A stretch of DNA of 64,000 bases from Rhizobium esperanzae (lineage in GTDB: Bacteria; Pseudomonadota; Alphaproteobacteria; Rhizobiales; Rhizobiaceae). The DNA is taken from NCBI RefSeq assembly GCF_014197615.1, contig NZ_JACIFY010000023.1:38429-102428 (forward strand). The letters are read 5' to 3'. Of this stretch, positions 17,305-25,119 are shown piece by piece. Position 1 is the first letter of the stretch; the number at the start of each line of letters is the position of its first letter. The position numbers were made by a program, and so were the translations under genes. The notes under the pieces were generated by a model that was not told the DNA's origin, searched no databases, and saw nothing but the letters and a program-made list of their open reading frames with translations.

Positions 17305-18093
17305 CTATGAGCGCCGGCCCCAGGGAAAGCGCTGCGCTATCCGTCCGCCGGTTCCGGCGGCGATGGTCGGAACGGCGCCGGGACTGTTTCTCACGGCCCG
17401 CGGTGTGACGATCTCCCGGTCGAAGAGCGGCACGCCGGGCCGGCGCAAGACGAGGATTAAAAGAGCCCCGGCAATGATGCCGCCGACATGCGCGCCCCAG
17501 GAAACGTCGCTTTCGGGTGTGATCGCCAGCATGAAGAACTGCTGCCCGATCCACAGAAGCAGCGGTACGAAAGCCGGCAGGGGCAGCGGCACACGGAAGA
17601 ACACCAGCACCCAAACCCTGACGCGCGGATGCAGCATGACATAGGCGGCAACCACGCCGGAGACCGCTCCCGATGCGCCGACCAGCGGCGCTTGCGACGT
17701 CATGCCGAGCAGGCCGTGGCAGAGCGCGCCGGCGGCTGCGCAGGCGAGATAGAACATCAGGAAGCGCAGATGCCCCATCGCATCCTCGACATTGTCGCCG
17801 AAGACCCAGAGGAAGATCATGTTGCCGGCGAGATGCCAGAAGCCGGCGTGAACGAAGGCATAGGTGAGATAAGTCAGCGGTTCCGGCACGATTTCGAGCC
17901 CCGGCGCCAGCACCGCATCGCCGAAGACGATGGCCGGGATGTAACCGAGCCCGACTGTTGTCGCCTGGGCTGCCTGCTCGCTCTCCAGGCTGGTGAATAG
18001 CCAGATTGCGACATTCAGCGCGATCAGCGAGAGCGTCACCCACTGAACCTTGATATGTTTCAGCGTATTGGCGTCGTGAAGTGGTATGAACAT
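17305..18093 (-). CDS. Rhomboid family intramembrane serine protease
   Basis: 262 residues with six or seven membrane segments. The catalytic serine is S141 in GASG and the histidine is H202 in WGAHVGG; the oxyanion asparagine fits HLAGNMIFLWVFG. Rhomboids cleave substrate helices within the membrane; the substrate here is unknown. It begins 33 bp downstream of the cobalamin adenosyltransferase on the same strand and is probably co-transcribed with it. Confidence 0.88.
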   Translation of the reverse strand: MFIPLHDANTLKHIKVQWVTLSLIALNVAIWLFTSLESEQAAQATTVGLGYIPAIVFGDAVLAPGLEIVPEPLTYLTYAFVHAGFWHLAGNMIFLWVFGDNVEDAMGHLRFLMFYLACAAAGALCHGLLGMTSQAPLVGASGAVSGVVAAYVMLHPRVRVWVLVFFRVPLPLPAFVPLLLWIGQQFFMLAITPESDVSWGAHVGGIIAGALLILVLRRPGVPLFDREIVTPRAVRNSPGAVPTIAAGTGGRIAQRFPWGRRS

Positions 18094-18126
18094 AAAGGCC
18101 CCCCGGCGATCGTCGTCGCGGCGAAC

Positions 18127-18705
18127 CTATCTGTTTTTTCCGGGAACCCAAAGCACATCTGCTTGGCCCCGGTCATTTGCATGGCGCGCCGCGACGAAGA
18201 GGAAATCCGAGAGCCGGTTGACGTATTTCCTGGCCGGCTCGCTGACGATTTCGCCATCTGTGCGGGCAAGCGCCACCATCAGACGTTCGGCGCGCCGGGC
18301 AATCGTGCGGGCAAGATGCAGATGTGCGGCAGCGGGGCTGCCGCCCGGGAGGATGAAGGATTTCAGCGGATCGAGACCGGCGTTCAACTGATCGATATCG
18401 CGCTCGACGCGGTCGACCTGGGTCTCGACGATCCGCAGCGGTTCATAGGCCGGCGTCTCGCCGGTATCCGGTGTGGCGAGATCGGCGCCGAGATCGAAAA
18501 GGTCGTTCTGGATCGACATCAGCATGGCGTCGAGTTCGGGCAAGGCTGATGTGTGCAGCCGCGCCAGGCCGATCGCGGAATTGGCCTCGTCGATCGTGCC
18601 ATAGGCTTCGACGCGCAGATCGTCCTTTGTCCGGCGCGGGCCGGACACCAACCCGGTCGTGCCGTCATCGCCGGTTTTGGTGTAGATTTTGTTGAGTTTC
18701 ACCAT
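18127..18705 (-). CDS. Cob(I)alamin adenosyltransferase, PduO type
   Basis: 192 residues beginning MVKLNKIYTKTGDDGTTGL, the ATP-binding N-terminal motif of PduO-type adenosyltransferases, with the helical-bundle motifs VEAYGTIDEANSAIG and RRAERLMVAL. It adenosylates cobalamin to make the coenzyme used by methylmalonyl-CoA mutase and ribonucleotide reductase. No cobalamin riboswitch is seen in the 370 bp upstream. Confidence 0.92.
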   Translation of the reverse strand: MVKLNKIYTKTGDDGTTGLVSGPRRTKDDLRVEAYGTIDEANSAIGLARLHTSALPELDAMLMSIQNDLFDLGADLATPDTGETPAYEPLRIVETQVDRVERDIDQLNAGLDPLKSFILPGGSPAAAHLHLARTIARRAERLMVALARTDGEIVSEPARKYVNRLSDFLFVAARHANDRGQADVLWVPGKNR

Positions 18706-18847
18706 GTTGCACCGCCTGTTGAGGGGAGGGCGTTTGCATCACACGGTTTCCCCTCATCAAGTCGGTTCAGCCCGGGGTTTGCTGCGCTCGCGGATGGTGC
18801 CGCTGACACTGTCTGCGCGATGAGTGGCTCCTTCGACCCGCCCCAAC

Positions 18848-18937
18848 CTCCGTCATGCTCGGGCTTGACCCGAGCATCCGCACCGCATCCACCCGCAGCG
18901 GGCATGGATCCTCGGGTCAAGCCCGAGGATGACGGAG
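18848..18937. repeat. Dispersed palindromic repeat in a gene-free stretch
   Basis: Two 32-bp arms (18848-18879 and 18906-18937) are near-perfect reverse complements, and each contains an internal hairpin CTCGGG-CTTGA-CCCGAG. Elements of this form are widespread in alphaproteobacterial intergenic DNA. It occupies the 370-bp interval between the adenosyltransferase and the twin-membrane protein; nothing else is recognisable there. Confidence 0.7.
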
Positions 18938-19077
18938 AGCGGGGTTGGCCGTCTTGCCAAGCTCTCTCCGGTATACTGACGCACACCGCGTCGAGATGGT
19001 TCCTCAAGCCGGCGCTCACCTCTCCGCCATCATTCCTGTCTGCGCCCATCATCGAAATCCCCACTCCATTGGTCATC

Positions 19078-19281
19078 TCAGGTCGGCCGGCCGCCGCCGG
19101 TCAGCCAGAGCGTCACCATGATCAGGATGACGGCGATGGCCTGCAGCAGGACGCGAAGCTGCATCAGCTTGTTGGAACGGTTGGCGTCGCCGCCCTTCAT
19201 CATGTTGAAGAGGCCGCGGATCAGGACGAGGGCGACGGCGCCCATGACGATGATCGCAAGGATATAGGTGACCGTGGACAT
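19078..19281 (-). CDS. Small two-helix membrane protein (HIG1/twin-TM type)
   Basis: 67 residues with two membrane helices (ILAIIVMGAVALVLIRGLF and LQAIAVILIMVTLWLTGG) separated by a charged loop NMMKGGDANRSNKLMQLR. The layout and the RSNKLMQLRV loop match the twin-transmembrane/HIG1-like proteins found beside cobalamin adenosyltransferase genes in rhizobia. HIG1 proteins in mitochondria modulate respiratory complexes; the bacterial role is unknown. It starts 14 bp after the SDR gene. Confidence 0.75.
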   Translation of the reverse strand: MSTVTYILAIIVMGAVALVLIRGLFNMMKGGDANRSNKLMQLRVLLQAIAVILIMVTLWLTGGGRPT

Positions 19282-19295
19282 GGCATTCAGCTTTC

Positions 19296-20129
19296 TCAGT
19301 CCGTCCAGCGCATCAGGCGGTAGAAGAGGTCTGCCGGAAGCAGCCGCTTCAGGACCATGCCCTGTTTAGCCGGCGTCGTTACAGGATAATGTGGTTTTGG
19401 ATTTTTAGAGTTCAATGCGTGTTTCAAGACGGAATAGACCGCCTCCGGGCCAAGCTTGTGGCGGTTGACCGGCCCCGATCCGTCGAGCCTTGCCAGTTGC
19501 CTGACATAGTCGGCGGCGTGCGGTGAATTGTCGACATCGATATGCTCCCTGATCTTGGCGAGCGCATTGGCGGTGAAACGCGTGGCGATCGGCCCCGGCT
19601 CGATCAGGCTCACATGGATGCCGCTGCCCTGCAGCTCCATGCGCAGAGTGATGCTGAGGCCTTCGAGCGCGAATTTGGAAGCGGTATAGGCGCCGCGGTA
19701 GCGATAGGGCACGACGCCGAGGATCGACGAGCATTGCACGATCCGTCCCTGTCCGCGTTTGCGCATCGCCGGAATCACCTGCCGCGTCAGTTCGTGCCAG
19801 CCGAAGAAATTCGCCTCGAACTGGGCGCGCAGCGCCGATGTCGAAAGATCCTCGACGGCGCCCGGCTGGCCGTAGGCGCCGTTGTTGAAGAGCGCGTCGA
19901 TGCGGCCGCCGCTGCGTTTCATGACGCTGTCGACCAGTTCGGAAATCGTCTCGGTCCTGGCATAGTCCATCAGGAAGGCTTCGATGCCGTCAGCTTCCAG
20001 GCTCGCCAGATCCTCGGTTTTGCGCACCGTCGCGAAGACGCGCCAGCCATCGGCTTTCAGTGCCCGGGCGCAATGAGCGCCGATCCCGGACGAGCATCCG
20101 GTGACGACGATGGTGCGCTCTCCCGCCAT
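19296..20129 (-). CDS. Short-chain dehydrogenase/reductase
   Basis: 277 residues from the ATG at 20129. The cofactor motif TGCSSGIG is at 10-17 and the catalytic residues are S134/S135, Y148 and K152 in YTASK, a classical SDR. The NNGAYG motif follows beta-4. The substrate cannot be deduced. The frame stays open 32 codons upstream, overlapping the divergent YihY start, which disfavours the longer form. Confidence 0.85.
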   Translation of the reverse strand: MAGERTIVVTGCSSGIGAHCARALKADGWRVFATVRKTEDLASLEADGIEAFLMDYARTETISELVDSVMKRSGGRIDALFNNGAYGQPGAVEDLSTSALRAQFEANFFGWHELTRQVIPAMRKRGQGRIVQCSSILGVVPYRYRGAYTASKFALEGLSITLRMELQGSGIHVSLIEPGPIATRFTANALAKIREHIDVDNSPHAADYVRQLARLDGSGPVNRHKLGPEAVYSVLKHALNSKNPKPHYPVTTPAKQGMVLKRLLPADLFYRLMRWTD

Positions 20130-20205
20130 GGAATGATTCCTGTACAAACTGGGACTCGTTTCCCATATTCGGCCAGAGGATACAATCTGGAAAGCCGGAG
20201 ACGGA

Positions 20206-21129
20206 ATGCCGAAGGTGCTGCGCACGATCTACGACGTGGTCTACGACGCGATCTGTCATATGATCGAGGATGACGGTTTCGCCATGGCGAGCCACGTGGC
20301 GCTGTCGAGCCTGCTTGCAGTTTTCCCCTTCCTGATCTTCGGCACGGCACTCGCCAGCTTTCTCGGCGCCGATCAATTCTCCTCGACCGCCATCCACCTG
20401 ATCTTCGACACCTGGCCGGAGGCGATCGCCAAGCCGCTCGCCGACCAGGTGCTGCAGGTGCTGACCATTCAGCGCGGCGGGCTGCTGACGATCTCGGTGC
20501 TGGCGGCCGCCTATTTCGCCTCGAACGGCGTCGAGGCGCTGCGCATCTCGCTCAATCGCGCCTACCGGGTGCAGGAGACGCGGCCGTGGTATTTCACCCG
20601 CCTCGCCAGCCTCGGCTACGTGCTGATCGCGGTCATCATCTTTGCGGCGATCAGCATCCTGCTGGTGGCCGTGCCGCTGGCGCTCGATTATGCCAGGAAG
20701 TGGCTTCCGCTGTTTGCCGATACGCTCGACGTCGTCTTCAGCTGGCGCATCTACGGCACGCTGGTCGTTCTGACCGTCGGGCTGCTGGTCGTGCATCTGT
20801 GGCTGCCGGCCGGCAAGCGGCGGGTCTTCGATGTCATTCCGGGCGTGCTGCTGACGCTGCTTCTCTGGCTGGCCGGGGCGCTGATCTTTGCCTATTATCT
20901 GGCGACCTTCGCCAATTATACCGCCACCTATGCCGGTCTCGCCTCCGTCATGATCGTGCTGATCTTCCTCTACATGGTCGGCGTCATCTTCATCATCGGC
21001 GCGGAGATCAATGCGGCGCTGATCAAATTCCGCGTCTTCAGGATGTTCTCCCACACGCTGTCGATCGTCGGCAGGCAGCGTGTCGAACGGCGGTCAAAGC
21101 CCGACAAGACGGCGAATATCGGCCCCTGA
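20206..21129 (+). CDS. YihY/BrkB-type inner-membrane protein
   Basis: 307 residues with about six membrane segments, MASHVALSSLLAVFPFLIFGTALASF near the N-terminus, the family motif AAYFASNGVEALRISLNRAYRVQETRPW in the first half, and YMVGVIFIIGAEINAAL near the end. The YihY/BrkB family has no confirmed function. Its last 36 bp overlap the convergent gluQ gene. Confidence 0.85.
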   Translation: MPKVLRTIYDVVYDAICHMIEDDGFAMASHVALSSLLAVFPFLIFGTALASFLGADQFSSTAIHLIFDTWPEAIAKPLADQVLQVLTIQRGGLLTISVLAAAYFASNGVEALRISLNRAYRVQETRPWYFTRLASLGYVLIAVIIFAAISILLVAVPLALDYARKWLPLFADTLDVVFSWRIYGTLVVLTVGLLVVHLWLPAGKRRVFDVIPGVLLTLLLWLAGALIFAYYLATFANYTATYAGLASVMIVLIFLYMVGVIFIIGAEINAALIKFRVFRMFSHTLSIVGRQRVERRSKPDKTANIGP

Positions 21130-21975
21130 CAGGCCGCGGGCGCGCAGTTCCCCAAGCCCGCTGTCGCCTTCGCTCTTCGAAAGCTTGCGGCCGCTCGCAT
21201 CGAGAATGAGACGGTGATGGTGATAGAGGGGCTGCGGCAGGTCGAGCAGCACCTGCAGCAGCCGGTGCACCGATGTCGCCGGGAAGAGATCGAAGCCGCG
21301 CACGACATGGCTGACACCCTGCAGCGCATCGTCGACGACCACCGACAGATGATAGCTCGACGGGGCGTCCGAGCGCGACAGGATGACATCGCCCCAGACT
21401 TCGGGCTCGGCGGCGATCTCGCCCGATCTGCCGTCGCCGGTTTCCGTCCAGAACAGCAGTTCACCGATCAGGTCCAGCGCCTTGCGCATATCGAGCCGCC
21501 AGGCATGTTTCTTCCCCGAGGCCAGCATCTCCCGCCATTCCTCTTCCGGGCGCTCGCGATCGTTGGCGGGATAATGCGGCGTGCCGTCGGGATCGCGCGG
21601 CCAGGAGGCACCGGCCGCCTCATAGGCGGCGACGCGCGCCTTCACCTCGCCGCGGGTCAGGAAGGCCGGATAGACCAGGCCGCGCTCGATCAGCGCATGC
21701 AGCGCCGCCTGATATTCGGGAAAATGTTCCGACTGGCGCCGTACCGGACTTTCCCAATCAATCCCCAGCCAGTCGAGATCCCTGAGGATGCCGGCTTCGA
21801 ATTCGGGTGTGCAGCGCGTCTGGTCGATATCCTCGATGCGCAGCAGCAGGCGGCCATGCGCGGCTTCCGCCATGTCATGGTTCAGGAGGGCCGAGAGGGC
21901 ATGGCCGAGATGCAACTGTCCGTTCGGGCTCGGCGCAAAACGAAATACAGGTTTTTGACGCTCACTCGTGATCAT
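21094..21975 (-). CDS. gluQ: Glutamyl-Q tRNA(Asp) synthetase
   Basis: 293 residues, a truncated class I glutamyl-tRNA synthetase lacking the anticodon-binding domain. The HIGH-type motif is HLGH (22-25), and the KMSKS equivalent is KLSKS (264-268). The family glutamylates the queuosine base of tRNA(Asp). The zinc-binding cysteines of E. coli GluQ-RS are absent: the corresponding stretch reads VYPAFLTRGEV. The ATG at 21975 is taken because homology (KPVFRFAPSPNGQLHLGH) starts there. It overlaps yihY by 36 bp at its 3' end. Confidence 0.88.
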   Translation of the reverse strand: MITSERQKPVFRFAPSPNGQLHLGHALSALLNHDMAEAAHGRLLLRIEDIDQTRCTPEFEAGILRDLDWLGIDWESPVRRQSEHFPEYQAALHALIERGLVYPAFLTRGEVKARVAAYEAAGASWPRDPDGTPHYPANDRERPEEEWREMLASGKKHAWRLDMRKALDLIGELLFWTETGDGRSGEIAAEPEVWGDVILSRSDAPSSYHLSVVVDDALQGVSHVVRGFDLFPATSVHRLLQVLLDLPQPLYHHHRLILDASGRKLSKSEGDSGLGELRARGLSGADIRRLVGL

Positions 21976-22021
21976 GCTTTCTTCTGCCACGGATTTGAGT
22001 TTCGAACCACTGGGAGGCAAT

Positions 22022-22666
22022 GTGCAGATCATCCGCAACGACGACGATGTCAGTCGGGGGCTGGAGGCGCTGCTTGGCATCGATCCGAGCCTTGCGCCGA
22101 TCGCCAGGGATATCGGGCCGCTTCCGTTGCGGCTGCGCGAACCCGGTTTTGCCGGCCTTGCCCATATCATCGTCTCGCAGATGGTATCGCGCGCCAGCGC
22201 CGAGGCGATCTGGCGGCGGATGCTGCCGGCGGACGGCCTTCTGACCGCCGAAGGCTACGTGCTGCTTCATTCGGAGGCCTGGCGGGAATTCGGGCTGTCG
22301 CGGGCCAAGGCCGAGACGCTCGCGCGGATCGCCGAGGCCGTTGCCTCCGGCCGCCTCGATCTTTCCGGGCTCTGCCTGAAGCCGCCTGAAGAAGCGCTTG
22401 GCGAGCTGACGGCGCTCAAGGGCGTCGGTCCGTGGACGGCGGAGGTCTATCTGATGTTTTGCGGCGGCCATGCCGATGTCTTTCCGGCCGGCGATGTCGC
22501 GCTGCAGAATGCCGTCGGTGCGGCATTCGGTCTCGCGGCACGGCCGCAGGCAAAGGCGCTTGCCGCGCTTGCGCAAGCCTGGTCGCCGTGGCGCTCCGTG
22601 GCCGCACGGCTTTTCTGGGCCTATTACGCCGCGAAAACGCGCCGCGACATGGTGCCGACGGCCTGA
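22022..22666 (+). CDS. alkA: DNA-3-methyladenine glycosylase II
   Basis: 214 residues of HhH-GPD fold: helix-hairpin-helix LKGVGPWTAE (about 132-141) and catalytic aspartate D158 in PAGDVAL. It removes alkylated purines in base-excision repair. The GTG at 22022 is chosen because GGGAGG lies about 5 nt upstream; upstream starts at 21968/21974 lack a ribosome-binding site and overlap the divergent gluQ start. It lacks the N-terminal AlkA_N domain of E. coli AlkA, as is common in this group. Confidence 0.85.
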   Translation: MQIIRNDDDVSRGLEALLGIDPSLAPIARDIGPLPLRLREPGFAGLAHIIVSQMVSRASAEAIWRRMLPADGLLTAEGYVLLHSEAWREFGLSRAKAETLARIAEAVASGRLDLSGLCLKPPEEALGELTALKGVGPWTAEVYLMFCGGHADVFPAGDVALQNAVGAAFGLAARPQAKALAALAQAWSPWRSVAARLFWAYYAAKTRRDMVPTA

Positions 22667-22777
22667 TCGGCATCACTCTTCAAATTGCCTTTATCCTCTG
22701 AATTTATTGGACTTCACAATCCTGTAACAACCGGCCTAATATACAGGTGCAGATGCCGAATCGATCAGGAGAGTCCC

Positions 22778-23335
22778 TTGACGATTGCAGTCTCCCCCCA
22801 GGCCCTGCCAGCGCTCGTTCTGAACGCTGACTACCGGCCGCTGAGTTATTACCCCTTGTCGCTGTGGTCCTGGCAGGACGCGATCAAGGCGGTATTTCTC
22901 GACCGTGTGAACATCATCGCAGAATATGAGCATTCGGTTTCCTCACCGAGCTTCTCGATGCGGCTTCCGAGCGTCGTGTGCCTGAAGACTTACGTTCAGC
23001 CGTCCCGCAATCCGGCTTTCACCCGGTTCAACGTCTTCCTGCGCGACCGGTTCGAATGCCAGTATTGCGGCGCCCATGACGACCTGACCTTCGACCACGT
23101 CATCCCGCGCGCCCATGGCGGCGAGACGACCTGGGAGAATGTCGTGGCAGCCTGTTCGCCCTGCAATCTGCGCAAGGGCAGCAAGCTTCCCAAGCAGGCA
23201 AGCATGTTCCCATCGCAGAAGCCCTATCAGCCGACGGTGCAGGATCTGCACAATAACGGCCGGCTGTTCCCGCCGAACTATCTGCACGACAGCTGGCTCG
23301 ACTATCTCTACTGGGATACCGAACTGCAGCCCTGA
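22778..23335 (+). CDS. HNH endonuclease family protein
   Basis: 185 residues if the TTG at 22778 is the start (MTIAVSPQALPALVLNADYR), which has AGGAG 7-8 nt upstream. The zinc cysteines are C94/C97 and C126/C129, with the HNH core DHVIPRAHGG around D106-H107-H113 and N121. This single-domain HNH family is conserved and chromosomal in alphaproteobacteria and is probably not a selfish element; its substrate is unknown. Upstream ATGs in the frame at 22685 give residues with no similarity. Confidence 0.8.
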   Translation: MTIAVSPQALPALVLNADYRPLSYYPLSLWSWQDAIKAVFLDRVNIIAEYEHSVSSPSFSMRLPSVVCLKTYVQPSRNPAFTRFNVFLRDRFECQYCGAHDDLTFDHVIPRAHGGETTWENVVAACSPCNLRKGSKLPKQASMFPSQKPYQPTVQDLHNNGRLFPPNYLHDSWLDYLYWDTELQP

Positions 23336-23340
23336 TCGCA

Positions 23341-23392
23341 GCCTGAAGCGCGTCGCGGTCTTCTCGCTCGCCGCACAGTTTGCGCGACAGGC
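23341..23392. repeat. RIME-like remnant
   Basis: GCCTGAAGCGCGTCGCGGTC at the left and GCGCGACAGGC at the right form an imperfect inverted repeat, with internal sequence resembling a fusion of the two RIME modules. It fills the gap between the HNH gene and the convergent dsbB. Confidence 0.5.
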
Positions 23393-23908
23393 TTAAGCCG
23401 ATTTGCGGACGCCGACGAAGGCGAAGGCTGCAAGCAGAATTCCCGCGATCACGTTCCAGCCTGCAAAAGACAGGCCGAGCACCCGGAGCGCCGCATCGGT
23501 GCAGGACGGGCCCTTGATCGTATTGAGCTCGGTGAGCAGATCGCCGGCATTGCTCGTCATGCTGTTTGCCGTCGTCGAGCAGGTGGCAGGCCCCGGCCAG
23601 AAATGCCATTCGACGCCGGCGTGATAGACGCCCATGCCCGCCGTGACCAGCATCAGGATGCCGGCGGCGAGAATGAGCGCGCGGGTGATCCAGTTCGGCA
23701 GGCCGACGAGCTCGGAGATGGCGGCGAGGATGGCGATCGGGATGGCGTAATAATAAGGCTGGCGCTGCAGCAGGCAGAGCGCGCAGGGAATATAGCCGCC
23801 GATATATTGGAAACCGAGCGCCGTGCCGACCGCCGCCGCCATGCCGATGGCGAGCAGTATGGAATAGACAAAGCCGGGGCGGGCAAACGGCGAAGAAGTG
23901 GCAGTCAT
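23393..23908 (-). CDS. dsbB: Disulfide bond formation protein DsbB
   Basis: 171 residues, four membrane helices, with the redox pairs C42/C45 (CALC) and C110/C136 in the second periplasmic loop. It reoxidises DsbA by passing electrons to quinone. The QRQPYY stretch after CALC fits the quinone-binding region. It begins 23 bp after the YqaA-like gene on the same strand. Confidence 0.88.
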   Translation of the reverse strand: MTATSSPFARPGFVYSILLAIGMAAAVGTALGFQYIGGYIPCALCLLQRQPYYYAIPIAILAAISELVGLPNWITRALILAAGILMLVTAGMGVYHAGVEWHFWPGPATCSTTANSMTSNAGDLLTELNTIKGPSCTDAALRVLGLSFAGWNVIAGILLAAFAFVGVRKSA

Positions 23909-23931
23909 GGCGGAACTCCGCGAAGGTGGGC

Positions 23932-24522
23932 CTAATGAGCGAAAGAGCGGTAGCCGACGTATAGCAGGATCGCGGCGCCGGCGCCGATGCCGACGAGCTG
24001 GCCGAGGCGCTTCTCGACGAAATCCCGGATCGGCTCACCGTAGCGGCGCAGCAGCCAGGCGAGAAACAGGAAACGCGCACCGCGCGCGACGATCGCCGAG
24101 ACGATGAAAAGCCCGAGATTGACGTGGATGACGCCGGACAGGATGGTGACGATCTTGATCGGCGGCAGATGTGCGAGACCCGAGGTGACCAGCAGCAGCA
24201 GGATCCATTCGTAGGTGACGTAGGCCTTCATCTGCTCGAAGGCTTCGAGCTTGCCGTAGAATTCGAGAACCGGCCGCGCCACCGTCTCATAGGCGTAAAA
24301 GCCGAGCGCCCAGCCGGCGATGCCGCCGAGCACGGAGGCGACGGTCGCAATCAGCGCGTAGCGATAGGAGCGTTCCGGCTTGGCAAGCGCCATCGGCAGG
24401 AAGAGCACATCGGCGGGGACGAGAAAGACGGAGCTTTCGACGAAGGCGATGACGGCGAGCCAGACTTCGGCCGATTTGCGCGCGGCCAGAGACATGGTCC
24501 AGTCGTAAAGTCTGCGGAGCAT
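23932..24522 (-). CDS. YqaA-family (DedA-like) membrane protein
   Basis: 196 residues beginning MLRRLYDWTMSLAARKSAE, with about four hydrophobic segments and the SNARE-associated/DedA-like motifs AFVESSVFLVPADVLFLPM and SVLGGIAGWALGFYAYE. The DedA superfamily is linked to lipid-carrier or phospholipid translocation, but YqaA has no proven role. The frame is open 46 codons upstream, into sequence with no membrane character. Same strand as dsbB, probably co-transcribed. Confidence 0.82.
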   Translation of the reverse strand: MLRRLYDWTMSLAARKSAEVWLAVIAFVESSVFLVPADVLFLPMALAKPERSYRYALIATVASVLGGIAGWALGFYAYETVARPVLEFYGKLEAFEQMKAYVTYEWILLLLVTSGLAHLPPIKIVTILSGVIHVNLGLFIVSAIVARGARFLFLAWLLRRYGEPIRDFVEKRLGQLVGIGAGAAILLYVGYRSFAH

Positions 24523-24695
24523 TCCGTTTCCTTCCTGTTGCGGTGCAAAAAGCTTTAGGGGCCGTGGGCGGCGCTGTAAATGCTCGCCCGTGTCCTTCGT
24601 GCCACCGCCATCCAAAAATTTTCGTGATGCGAGGGGGCGACGCCTCTCCCAAGATTTCACGGGATGGCGAATCGGTCATTCTGCGGCAGGCTGCA

Positions 24696-24743
24696 GAGCA
24701 TGATGCCGAAAAGTGTGGGCGGTTTTCGGACGAGGCCATGCTC
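24696..24743. repeat. 48-bp palindromic element (RIME second-module type)
   Basis: GAGCATG (24696-24702) pairs with CATGCTC (24737-24743), and CCGAAAA (24706-24712) with TTTTCGG (24723-24729). The central AAGTGTG.GCGGTT core is shared with the copies at 14333 and 36783. Confidence 0.6.
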
Positions 24744-24779
24744 CAGCTGAATTGGGTCGACGTGCAGGGTGGCAAAAGA

Positions 24780-25064
24780 ATGTTCAAAGTGATCGAAGGC
24801 GGGCTGGGGCGGGCCGTGCCAATGAATGTCCAGGCCGAAGCGGGCGGCAGGCCGAGCCCCGACGACGTGCGCCGAGAAGCGGCGCGGCGGCTCAGCGAAA
24901 GCGGCTGTCATCTGCAGCGTATCCGGGAGTTTGCGACCGGCATGCCGATGCTGGCGGCTCTCAAGCACTTGTCGCTGCAGATCGATTTCGCCGCGGAAGC
25001 CTTGTCGCGGCTCGACCCGATCCCCGAGGATTTCCGCTCCGACGGCTATTGGCCGGCGCGCTGA
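24780..25064 (+). CDS. Conserved hypothetical protein
   Basis: 94 residues, soluble, starting MFKVIEGGLGRAV. The C-terminal half (RIREFATGMPMLAALKHLSLQIDFAAEALSRLDPIPEDFRSD) is predicted helical and looks conserved. No family with a known function is recognised. The start at 24780 avoids reading through the palindromic repeat immediately upstream. No partner gene on this strand. Confidence 0.6.
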   Translation: MFKVIEGGLGRAVPMNVQAEAGGRPSPDDVRREAARRLSESGCHLQRIREFATGMPMLAALKHLSLQIDFAAEALSRLDPIPEDFRSDGYWPAR

Positions 25065-25119
25065 GATTTTCAGCCAGCCGGTTTTGCCGCAGGGGATTAT
25101 TCCACCTGCGATTTGCGAT

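Noticed and set aside
18699..19076. Minus-strand 125-codon frame upstream of the adenosyltransferase
   Set aside because: Most of it is the translated palindromic repeat at 18848-18937; no ribosome-binding site or family.
18706..19077. Cobalamin riboswitch upstream of the adenosyltransferase
   Set aside because: No B12-box-like sequence or matching stem pattern was seen.
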